Below are positions 6,729 to 12,697 of a stretch of 12,697 nt of DNA, piece after piece. Source of the DNA: Clostridia bacterium (GTDB taxonomy: Bacteria > Bacillota_A > Clostridia > Oscillospirales > CAG-272); NCBI GenBank assembly GCA_017652965.1, contig JAGBZZ010000293.1:1-12697 (forward strand), given 5' to 3'. Every line of letters begins with the position of its first letter. Within the stretch, counting starts at the first letter, position 1. Made by a program: the position numbers and the translations under genes. Under the pieces are notes generated by a model, which was given only the letters and a program-made list of their open reading frames with translations, ran no database searches and had not been told where the DNA came from.

Positions 6729-8708
6729 TTATTCCCCTTCGGTCTCTCCCTCCTCTACGGGAGTCTCGGGGAGATAATCCTGATAGTTCTTCAGAGAGGC
6801 GCGGGTGAAGAGGGGATAGCCGTAGTAGGTCGTGGTAAGACCGCTCAGCTTATTGCTCTTCATATAATAGGTCTGGCCGAAGGTGAGGGGGATGATCGGC
6901 ATATCGTCAAGCAGCATCTCCTCGGCATCGTGCAGGATCTCGGCACGCTTGGCAAGATCGCGCTCGGCAAGGGCGGCGGCGATAAGGGCATCATACTCCT
7001 CGTTCACGTACGACGTCACGTGCGTGTAGGAAACCTGGCTCTGATAGCCGTTGGCATCGGTGGAAAGGTCAACACCGTTACCGCTGAGAATGCTGGAGAA
7101 GCCGCAAAGCGGAGCAAACGCATCGGTGGAGAGCATCTGGTAATCCAGAAGCACCGCATCGAAGTAGTACTTATCCAGCTGGCCGTCGTTGTGGTAGTAA
7201 CGGCCGCTTTCGTTGTTATAGGCGGCAAGATGCTCAGCAGCGTTGCCAATGGCAAAGTCCTCATACACGTCGATCAGCTGCGAGCCACGGAAGAAGAGCT
7301 GAGACACGGCACCGTTCAGGTCGAGGGTCACGCTTTCATCATTATATTTAAGCGGAACCAGGGTGACGGTGAAGCCAAGCTGCTCTTCCCACACACCCTT
7401 CACATACTCGGCCACGGCCTTGTCTGCCTCGGTGTTGTTGTAGGCCAGGGTCAGCTTCTTGCTCTTTGCCGAGAGAGCGTCGAAGGCGGCATCGAAGCCC
7501 TCGGGCTTCGCGGTGGCGGTCGTCGAAAGGAGGTTACCGCCCACCTCACGGAACTCGGTGCGGCGGCTGTTGGTATCAAAGACACCGTGGCTGATAAAGC
7601 CGGTAGCGGGAACCGCAAAGGTCAGGGTCTCGGCGATGGCGGTTCTGTCAAGCACAGCAGACATCGCCTTGCGGATGATAGGATCGGAAAGGGCCGACTT
7701 GCGATACCCGTCGGGGCTGCGGTCGTTCGGGTTCAGAAGGATGGTCATGGTCGAAAGGGCGTTGGCCACCTTGGCATCGTCCTCAACCTCCGCGCGAAGG
7801 GCGAGGGGCAGGTCACTCATAAAGAACACCGAGTTGTTGGCGAAGGCATCGGCCAGGGTCGCAAGATCGGTCGTCCACAGGGTGGTGATCTGATAGGGCT
7901 TGACGAACTTGTCAACCGGATCCTCACCGACGGCATCCTTGTTGAGGTAGTTGTAGTAGCGGTTACGCTCCAGCGTGAATTCCCCGATGTCATAGTCAAG
8001 GGTACGCACGGTGAAGGCACCGTTGGTCACAATGGTAACGGCACGCTTGCCCCAGTAATCCTCGGCCTTGGAAACCACCGACTGACGGACGGGGGTCAGG
8101 GCAAGGCTGGTCAGATTGCGGAGGAAGGCGTCATAGTCGATCTCGACGATGTTACCGTCCGCATCATAATAATTGCGGAAGGTGATGGTGAGGGTCGAGC
8201 GGTTGTCGGCCGTGACCTTCATATCGTCCACCGTGATGGTCTTACCTTCCTCATCGCTTTCGGCATTCTTGGCCTCGATGGCACCGGCAATGTCGTAAAG
8301 CAGGGGGGCGGCCTGAGACTTGAAGTTAGGATCGATGATGCGCTGCCAGGCGTACACCACGTCCTCTGCCCGCACGGGGTTACCGTCGCTCCAGGTAGAG
8401 GGCTTCAGCTTGATCTCCATCTTGTACTCCTGCGCCTCAACGTCACGCAGGATCTTGTAGCTTTCCGCAAGGGCGGGAACGACCTTGCCGTTTTCACTGA
8501 GAGTGAACAGAGGCTCGTAGAGCAGAGCCATCACACGCATGGCATCGTCATCCAGGACGGCGCGCGCAGGGTCAAAATCATACATTTCCCCTACGTAATA
8601 CGTGTTGATCACCGCGCCGGAATCCTTCAGCTCACCACACGAGGCAAGCCCAAGAACCGACGAGAGCAAAAGAAGCACCGCAAGGCACAGGGACGAGAAC
8701 TTTTTCAT
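6729..8708 (-). CDS. Oligopeptide-type ABC transporter substrate-binding lipoprotein (SBP_bac_5 family)
   Basis: A 659-residue secreted lipoprotein. Residues 1-24 are a lipoprotein signal (MKKF, hydrophobic core, lipobox LASC with Cys24 as the lipidated residue). The mature part has family-5 hallmarks of OppA/DppA-type binding proteins: 'YEPLFTLSENGKVVPALAES', 'TWSDGNPVRAEDVVYAWQRI' and 'RKSALSDPIIRKAMSAVLDR' mid-protein, and 'AEEMLLDDMPIIPL' near the end. It is longer than the ~540-residue average and ends in an acidic tail (EEGETEGE). It would capture peptides (or similar solutes) outside the membrane for an ABC permease, but no permease or ATPase gene is adjacent. AAGGAG lies 7 bases before the ATG at 8708; the much longer open frame upstream overlaps the promoter and is not coding. 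Confidence 0.88.
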   Translation of the reverse strand: MKKFSSLCLAVLLLLSSVLGLASCGELKDSGAVINTYYVGEMYDFDPARAVLDDDAMRVMALLYEPLFTLSENGKVVPALAESYKILRDVEAQEYKMEIKLKPSTWSDGNPVRAEDVVYAWQRIIDPNFKSQAAPLLYDIAGAIEAKNAESDEEGKTITVDDMKVTADNRSTLTITFRNYYDADGNIVEIDYDAFLRNLTSLALTPVRQSVVSKAEDYWGKRAVTIVTNGAFTVRTLDYDIGEFTLERNRYYNYLNKDAVGEDPVDKFVKPYQITTLWTTDLATLADAFANNSVFFMSDLPLALRAEVEDDAKVANALSTMTILLNPNDRSPDGYRKSALSDPIIRKAMSAVLDRTAIAETLTFAVPATGFISHGVFDTNSRRTEFREVGGNLLSTTATAKPEGFDAAFDALSAKSKKLTLAYNNTEADKAVAEYVKGVWEEQLGFTVTLVPLKYNDESVTLDLNGAVSQLFFRGSQLIDVYEDFAIGNAAEHLAAYNNESGRYYHNDGQLDKYYFDAVLLDYQMLSTDAFAPLCGFSSILSGNGVDLSTDANGYQSQVSYTHVTSYVNEEYDALIAAALAERDLAKRAEILHDAEEMLLDDMPIIPLTFGQTYYMKSNKLSGLTTTYYGYPLFTRASLKNYQDYLPETPVEEGETEGE

Positions 8709-8742
8709 AACCGGACTCCTTGGAAACATAATTATATGCCCT

Positions 8743-8771
8743 ATTATATCACTAAAAACGCAAAATTGCAA
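8743..8771 (-). promoter_or_regulatory. Sigma-A promoter of the peptide-binding lipoprotein gene
   Basis: The minus strand has -35 TTGCAA (8771-8766), a 17-base spacer and a perfect -10 TATAAT (8748-8743). A second TATAAT-like copy follows at 8737-8732. Confidence 0.7.
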
Positions 8772-8805
8772 CTCTTTTTTCGCGGCCGCCTTGCAATTGT
8801 ACACC

Positions 8806-8835
8806 TGCACAATGCAAAAGCGAACATTTTGTGCA
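8806..8835. promoter_or_regulatory. Inverted repeat in the divergent lipoprotein-gpr region
   Basis: TGCACAA (8806-8812) and TTGTGCA (8829-8835) form a perfect 7-base dyad with 16 bases between the arms. It lies upstream of the lipoprotein promoter and 79 bases before the gpr ATG. An operator is possible. No convincing sigma-G or sigma-F promoter for gpr could be placed here. Confidence 0.35.
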
Positions 8836-8913
8836 TTTTCATTAATTTTGTACCGTATGAATAAATAAAACGCACACGGGAAAGCATTACCGAAAAAAGA
8901 AAGGAAGAAAAAC

Positions 8914-9813
8914 ATGACAAACACTTCCCTGCCGCGCACCGACCTTGCCTGTGAGCGCATGCGCGCCGACACCGACCTTGCCGGGGTGGAATACCGCGAG
9001 GAGGAGGGTGCGGGCTACCGCATCAGCCGTCTTTCGGTCAGCAGCGCCGAGGCAGCAAAGACCATCGGCAAGCCCGAGGGGCACTACGTGACCGTGAGCT
9101 TTGCCCCACTGTGGGAGCTGAGCGACGGGGAGCTTTCCTCGCTTGGCGAGGTGCTTTCCACCCTTTTGCGGGAGCTTTGCGAGCGCCACGTGAAAAAGCC
9201 GCGCTCGGTGCTTGTGGTGGGGCTTGGCAACCGCTATCTGACCGCCGATGCCGTCGGCCCGGACAGCATCCGCGCGATGTTTGCCACCCGCCACCTGGCC
9301 AAGGAGGAGCCCGCCCTTTTTTCGCGCTTTTCGGAGGTGGAGCTTTCGTTGCTTGCCCCCGGGGTGATGGCGCAAACCGGCATTGAGACCGGGCTACTGG
9401 TAGCCGGTGCCGCCGAGGCGGTGACGCCCGATCTTGTGATTGCCATCGATGCCCTGGCGGCAAGATCCACCTCCCGCCTTGCTACCACAGTCCAGCTTTC
9501 CGACACCGGCATCCGCCCGGGCTCGGGCATCGGAAACGGCCGCCGCGCCATCGATAGCGAGGCGCTTGGCGTGCCCGTGCTGGCGATCGGCATTCCCACG
9601 GTCGTGGATTCCGGCACACTGGTCTACGATGCCTTTGAGCGTGCGGGGCTTTCGGACGGGGATATCCCGGCGGCGCTTGCGCGCGTTCTGGAGGAGGGGG
9701 AGGCCTTTTTCGTTTCTCCCCGCCAGGCCGACACGGTGACCGAGCGGGCGGCGCAGCTGGTGGCAAGCGCCGTTAACCTCACCTTTTCGCCCGGGCTTTT
9801 TGACAAGGGGTGA
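8914..9813 (+). CDS. gpr: Germination (spore) protease GPR
   Basis: A 299-residue protease that in spore formers degrades the small acid-soluble spore proteins when the spore germinates. It is made as an inactive zymogen and autoprocessed near the N-terminus. Family blocks are visible in order: 'VVGLGNRYLTADAVGPDS' (101-118), 'APGVMAQTGIETG' (148-160), 'VIAIDALAAR' (175-184), 'LSDTGIRPGSGIGNGRRAI' (195-213) and 'AIGIPTVVDSGTL' (224-236). Asp112 and Asp179 probably match the two aspartates (127 and 193 in Bacillus megaterium) proposed as catalytic. It is shorter than the 320-370 residues of many homologues, mainly between the N-terminus and residue 95. Two TDLA motifs (9-12 and 20-23) lie in the propeptide region, where Bacillus subtilis has one. 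AAAGGAAG precedes the ATG. It stands alone on the plus strand. Expression in the forespore is expected from the family, not shown here. Confidence 0.93.
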   Translation: MTNTSLPRTDLACERMRADTDLAGVEYREEEGAGYRISRLSVSSAEAAKTIGKPEGHYVTVSFAPLWELSDGELSSLGEVLSTLLRELCERHVKKPRSVLVVGLGNRYLTADAVGPDSIRAMFATRHLAKEEPALFSRFSEVELSLLAPGVMAQTGIETGLLVAGAAEAVTPDLVIAIDALAARSTSRLATTVQLSDTGIRPGSGIGNGRRAIDSEALGVPVLAIGIPTVVDSGTLVYDAFERAGLSDGDIPAALARVLEEGEAFFVSPRQADTVTERAAQLVASAVNLTFSPGLFDKG

Positions 9814-9820
9814 GGCCTCA
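9811..9820. other. Palindrome that holds two convergent stop codons
   Basis: TGAGGCCTCA is a perfect 10-base palindrome. Its first three bases are the gpr stop and its last three are the stop of the AraC gene on the other strand, leaving 4 bases between the genes. A wider inverted repeat (CCTCACC at 9777-9783 with GGTGAGG at 9809-9815) overlaps it. No T tract follows on either strand. Confidence 0.75.
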
Positions 9821-10690
9821 GGTACCCCGCGTGCCACCCAGGCGGTAGCGCGTGGGGGAGAGCCCCGTCACCTGCTTGAAGCTTTTGGAAAAATGATAAA
9901 TATCGCCAAAGCCGCAAAGGGTGGCGATCTCCCCCACCGTGCGCTCGCCCTCCTCCAGAAGATCGATCGCGTGCTTGATGCGGATCGAGGTCAGATACCG
10001 ATGCAGGGAGACCCCGGTAGCCTGCTTGACAAGCTCGCTTACATAGTTTGGATGATACCCGAGCGCCTCGGCCACCGTTTGGTTGGTCAGATGCTCGGCA
10101 TAATGCTCGTGCAGGTGGTCAAGCACCGCCCCTGCCGGGGCACGGCCGCGGGAGAGCGAGCCGAGCCTGCGCGTGCGAACGCACTCAAGCAGGATGGCTT
10201 CAAGAAGCGCGGCCGCCTCCCTCTCATAATAGATCACCTTACGGGAAAGCACCGCCACAAGGCGGGAGAGGGGCTCGGCAAGCTTATGCATTTCGCAAAG
10301 AAAAAGCGGCTCGTTCAGCATCGGCTCGTCGGTGATCAGGACGGGGGAGACGGCATCCTCCTCACGGAATTCCCGCGTGGGGACGGGAGGGATCGAGTCG
10401 GAAAGATGCGCGTTTTCCTGCGTGTAGTCAAAATTCACGATGAGATATAACCCGTCGCGCTCCGGGGATGCGAAGGTATAGGGAGAGCCCGGCGGCAGAA
10501 GGAGAAGGTCCCCGCGCCCAAGCGAAAAGGGACGGCCGCTGACGGTTACCACACCGCCACCCTCCACGCAGAAAAACAGGCGGACGTCGTAGGAAACGAC
10601 CTCGTAAAAGCTGTTTTTATGCGGAAGCGAGAAGCGCCGTGCCAGCCGCACAAAGGGGCGTATTTCCTGAAACGAGATGTGCTTCTTCAT
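9818..10690 (-). CDS. AraC-family transcriptional regulator with cupin-type sensor domain
   Basis: A 290-residue cytoplasmic regulator. Residues about 28-90 form the beta-barrel ligand-binding domain of the AraC_binding type, with 'GGGVVTVSGRPFSLGRGDLL' and 'LPPGSPYTF'. Residues 188-283 hold the paired helix-turn-helix domain: 'LTNQTVAEALGYHPNYVSEL' (first helix-turn-helix) and 'VGEIATLCGFGDIYHFSKSF' followed by 'GLSPTRYR' (the family's second motif). Proteins of this layout usually sense sugars and activate neighbouring genes. It diverges from the GH99-like/SGNH operon, its most likely target (inference). The start at 10690 follows AAGGAG with a rather long 13-base spacing; the longer open frame upstream crosses a -10 element. 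Its stop lies 4 bases from the gpr stop. Confidence 0.88.
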   Translation of the reverse strand: MKKHISFQEIRPFVRLARRFSLPHKNSFYEVVSYDVRLFFCVEGGGVVTVSGRPFSLGRGDLLLLPPGSPYTFASPERDGLYLIVNFDYTQENAHLSDSIPPVPTREFREEDAVSPVLITDEPMLNEPLFLCEMHKLAEPLSRLVAVLSRKVIYYEREAAALLEAILLECVRTRRLGSLSRGRAPAGAVLDHLHEHYAEHLTNQTVAEALGYHPNYVSELVKQATGVSLHRYLTSIRIKHAIDLLEEGERTVGEIATLCGFGDIYHFSKSFKQVTGLSPTRYRLGGTRGT

Positions 10691-10719
10691 AAAAAGCGTG
10701 GCACTCCTTTTCTTTGTTT

Positions 10720-10756
10720 TTGACAAATTTGCATTCGTTTTGTCTATTTCATTATA
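10720..10756. promoter_or_regulatory. Divergent promoter region between the AraC gene and the GH99-like operon
   Basis: On the plus strand a TTGACA (10720-10725) is followed after 17 bases by TCTATT (10743-10748), a modest -10, which would serve the GH99-like operon. On the minus strand TATAAT (10756-10751) is a good -10 for the AraC gene, without a clear -35 (TTCCAT at 17 bases). A weak -35 together with an AraC-type regulator would fit activated transcription. Confidence 0.45.
10722..10744. promoter_or_regulatory. Candidate operator dyad
   Basis: GACAAA (10722-10727) and TTTGTC (10739-10744) form an inverted repeat with 11 bases between the arms. It overlaps the plus-strand TTGACA and lies between the two divergent start sites, a position suitable for control of both genes. 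Confidence 0.4.
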
Positions 10757-10821
10757 TCGCATGATTGGCTAAAATGGAAGAGGAAACGTGTTTTTTCCAA
10801 AAGTTTTTCAAGGAGATCGCT

Positions 10822-11973
10822 ATGAGAAGATTTTCGACACAAGCATGGTATTTTCCAAATTGGCACGTCACCCCTCTGAATGAAAAGTGGCACGGAAAGG
10901 GATGGACCGAGTGGCAGGTCGTGAAGTATGCAACGCCGCGCTTCCCCGGGCACACCCAACCGAAGACCCCGCTTTGGGGGTATGCGGACGAGGCCGATCC
11001 GCGCGTATTCGAGCAGAAGATCCGCGCGGCAAGGGACCACGGGATCGACGGCTTTATCTTTGATTTTTACTGGTTCCCGGAGCTTGGCTCCTACCGCCGC
11101 GATTGCCTTGACAAGGGCTTTCTCGGTGCGACCAACAACGAGGAAATGGAATTTTCCCTGATGTGGTGCAATCACGACCCGATCGCCGCGCATCCCACCC
11201 CGTACGGCAAGACCGCCGCCGAGCTGAGATGGGGCAGCGGTATGATCGATCTGCCGCTTTTCCACACGGTCACCGAGTTCTGCATTGAGAACTATTTCAG
11301 TAGGAAGAATTACAGACGGGTGAACGGCAAGTGCTATTTCGGCATCTGGAACATGGGCAACCTTATCAAGAGCCTTGGCGGCCTTGAGGCGGTCGGTGAA
11401 GCGATGCGTGACTTCCGCGCGCGCGCCAAAGCACGCGGCCACGAGATCCATTTTGCCGCACACGCCCCCTCAATGCCCCTGGCATACCGCCTGCCGGATG
11501 AGAGGGACGAATACCTGAGAATGGCCGGCATCCTGACGGTGGACAGTGTCTTTTATTACAACTGGGATTTCCCGAAGGTCGAGCATTGGCCGACGATCGA
11601 CTACAGCGATTACCGTGCGATCAATGAGGAGCGCTATGCCCCCCATGCCGCAAATTGCCCCCTGCCCCTGGATCTGACCGTTTCGGTCGGTTGGGACTCC
11701 AGCCCCCGTACTGTGCAGTCGGATATGTATGAGGAGGGCGCAGGCTATGCACGCAACCCGATCGTGGTGGGCAACACGCCCGAGCTTGTAGAGGGTGCCT
11801 TCCGCGCGGCGAGAGAATTTGCCGAGAGCGACGCCTTTACCGGCAACGCCGTCACCATTGCCACCTGGAACGAATGGACCGAGGGCAACTACATGGAGCC
11901 CGACAGTGAGCATGGCTATGGCTTCCTTGAGGCCTGCGGCCGTGTCTTCGGCGATGGCCGTGAGGAGGAATGA
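10822..11973 (+). CDS. WbsX/GH99-like glycan-active protein
   Basis: A 383-residue protein with no signal peptide, so probably cytoplasmic. It matches the WbsX/GH99-like family (PF14307 type) end to end: 'WYFPNWH' (9-15), 'GKGWTEWQVVKYATPRFPGH' (25-44), 'IDGFIFDFYWF' (75-85) and the C-terminal 'ATWNEWTEGNYMEPD' (347-361). Members are found in polysaccharide clusters as putative glycosyltransferases and, from the TIM-barrel relation to GH99 endomannanases, as putative glycosidases. The activity and sugar cannot be decided here. AAGGAG lies 6 bases before the ATG at 10822. It is first in an operon with the SGNH lipoprotein, 2 bases away, and divergent from an AraC regulator, a setting that favours carbohydrate use over capsule synthesis (inference). 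Confidence 0.8.
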   Translation: MRRFSTQAWYFPNWHVTPLNEKWHGKGWTEWQVVKYATPRFPGHTQPKTPLWGYADEADPRVFEQKIRAARDHGIDGFIFDFYWFPELGSYRRDCLDKGFLGATNNEEMEFSLMWCNHDPIAAHPTPYGKTAAELRWGSGMIDLPLFHTVTEFCIENYFSRKNYRRVNGKCYFGIWNMGNLIKSLGGLEAVGEAMRDFRARAKARGHEIHFAAHAPSMPLAYRLPDERDEYLRMAGILTVDSVFYYNWDFPKVEHWPTIDYSDYRAINEERYAPHAANCPLPLDLTVSVGWDSSPRTVQSDMYEEGAGYARNPIVVGNTPELVEGAFRAAREFAESDAFTGNAVTIATWNEWTEGNYMEPDSEHGYGFLEACGRVFGDGREEE

Positions 11974-11975
11974 CC

Positions 11976-12697
11976 ATGAAAAGATACGCATTTCTTTGGT
12001 TTTGCATTTTGATCCTTGCTACCCTTTTGCTTGCCGCGTGCGGGGATACCCCGGCCGAAACCACCCCCGCGGCTACGACCACCGCAGGCACGACTGCCGC
12101 CCAAACGACCGCCGCCACCACGACGGCCGAGGTCACGACCACCGCACCGCAGAATCTGCTTTATATCCCGTTTACCGAGCTTAGCGCTTATACGCTGACG
12201 GCCGACGAGGAAAGCCGCCCGTATATGGAATGGCTGTGTGAGGCGCTCGCCGAGGAATGCGAGCTCAGCCTTACGCTTGCCGAGGAGGCCACCTCCCCCT
12301 CGATCTCACTTTCGCTCTCTTCCGAGGGTGAGGAGATGGTCACCGAGCTTGAAAGGACCGAGGGCGGCATTATCCTGCACGTCAGCGGAAAGAACGGGAT
12401 GTATTACGGCGTGCGTGCCTTCCTGGATCTTGTGAAGGATGGCATGGCGCAAGGGAGGATCACTATGAATAAGGACGGAAACACCAAGATCGGCAATACC
12501 CCCTATGCCGCCCCCTCGGCGGCGGCCTTCTACAACGAAAACGGCGAGCTTGACAGAAACGGTGACGGCAAGATCCACATCGTGTTTATCGGCGGCTCGC
12601 TGACGCAGGACAACAAGGTATGGTGCCCCCCTGTCGTCGAGTATTTCAAGAAGCAGTTCCCGAACAAGACGGTCACCTACACCAACGCGGCCATCGG
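11976..12697 (+). CDS. Lipoprotein with GH20-N-like domain and SGNH/GDSL esterase domain (3' end missing)
   Basis: The frame stays open from the ATG at 11976 to the window edge (240 codons). Residues 1-22 are a lipoprotein signal with lipobox LAAC (Cys22). Residues 23-58 are a Thr/Ala-rich linker, suited to spanning the cell wall. About 60-175 resembles the small alpha/beta domain that precedes the catalytic barrel in GH20 and GH67-type enzymes, with 'GMYYGVRAFLDLV' (141-153) as the clearest mark. An Asp/Asn loop DRNGDGKI (193-200) looks like a calcium loop. Then 'IVFIGGSLTQ' (202-211) is block I of an SGNH hydrolase with Ser208 as the likely nucleophile. It probably removes acyl groups from an extracellular glycan. 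AGGAGG lies 7 bases before the ATG, inside the end of the GH99-like gene, so the two are co-translated. The catalytic Asp/His are beyond the window. Confidence 0.75.
   Translation, partial: MKRYAFLWFCILILATLLLAACGDTPAETTPAATTTAGTTAAQTTAATTTAEVTTTAPQNLLYIPFTELSAYTLTADEESRPYMEWLCEALAEECELSLTLAEEATSPSISLSLSSEGEEMVTELERTEGGIILHVSGKNGMYYGVRAFLDLVKDGMAQGRITMNKDGNTKIGNTPYAAPSAAAFYNENGELDRNGDGKIHIVFIGGSLTQDNKVWCPPVVEYFKKQFPNKTVTYTNAAI

Noticed and set aside
6711..8864. Plus-strand open frame of 717 codons opposite the lipoprotein gene
   Set aside because: It mirrors a clear SBP_bac_5 gene, is rich in Gly/His/Val, and runs through that gene's promoter.
8857..8891. Possible sigma-G promoter of gpr (TGAATA at 8857-8862 with CATTACC at 8885-8891)
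   Set aside because: The spacing is 22 bases instead of about 18, and the -10 would nearly touch the ribosome binding site.
8709..8972. N-terminal extension of the lipoprotein ORF
   Set aside because: It crosses the TATAAT promoter and lacks a ribosome binding site, while the start at 8708 has AAGGAG and a classic lipoprotein signal.
10765..10821. N-terminal extension of the GH99-like ORF
   Set aside because: The family match begins at the ATG at 10822, which has AAGGAG directly upstream.
12553..12576. Dockerin-like calcium loop DRNGDGKI in the SGNH lipoprotein
   Set aside because: A dockerin has two such repeats plus flanking helices; only one loop is present, so no cellulosome link is claimed.

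Overview
The window looks like a chromosomal segment of a GC-rich, spore-forming member of the Clostridia (Firmicutes). The spore germination protease gene gpr, a SigH-like sigma factor and a DUF4364 protein are Firmicutes markers. Promoters have AT-rich TTGACA-17-TATAAT architecture, and ribosome binding sites are strong AGGAGG-type. No rRNA, tRNA, CRISPR array, insertion sequence or phage gene was seen. No intergenic gap exceeds 300 bases.

Layout. Bases 1-3681 (minus strand) form one operon read right to left: rlmB (23S rRNA 2'-O-methyltransferase), an acidic low-complexity ORF, a large membrane protein, and the first codons of a probable TIGR03960-type radical SAM protein. The membrane protein has the architecture of a P1B-type ATPase but has lost the catalytic motifs. 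The acidic ORF and the membrane-protein ORF lie in the same reading frame and are separated by a single TAG, so they may be one ~903-residue gene carrying an amber codon. Bases 3729-5937 hold three further minus-strand genes (calcineurin-like phosphoesterase, double zinc-ribbon protein, SigH-like sigma factor). Each has its own recognisable promoter, and strong intrinsic terminators follow the phosphoesterase and zinc-ribbon genes. Bases 6047-8771 (minus) carry a DUF4364 protein and, upstream of it, an orphan oligopeptide-binding lipoprotein; a GC-rich stem-loop lies between them. gpr (plus) diverges from the lipoprotein gene across a 205-base region with a dyad, and converges on an AraC-family regulator with only 4 bases between the stop codons. 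The regulator diverges from a plus-strand operon encoding a WbsX/GH99-like protein and a lipoprotein that joins a GH20-N-terminal-like domain to an SGNH esterase. That last gene runs off the right edge.

How the genes work together. The left part is housekeeping or regulatory and appears conserved in type. The right part (9818-12697) looks like a small carbohydrate-use or glycan-modification unit: a sugar-sensing-type AraC regulator next to a secreted esterase and a GH99-like enzyme. The most unusual items are the catalytically dead P-type ATPase-like protein, the in-frame TAG before it, and the two TDLA processing-like motifs at the N-terminus of Gpr. I see no complete novel defence or mobile system here.
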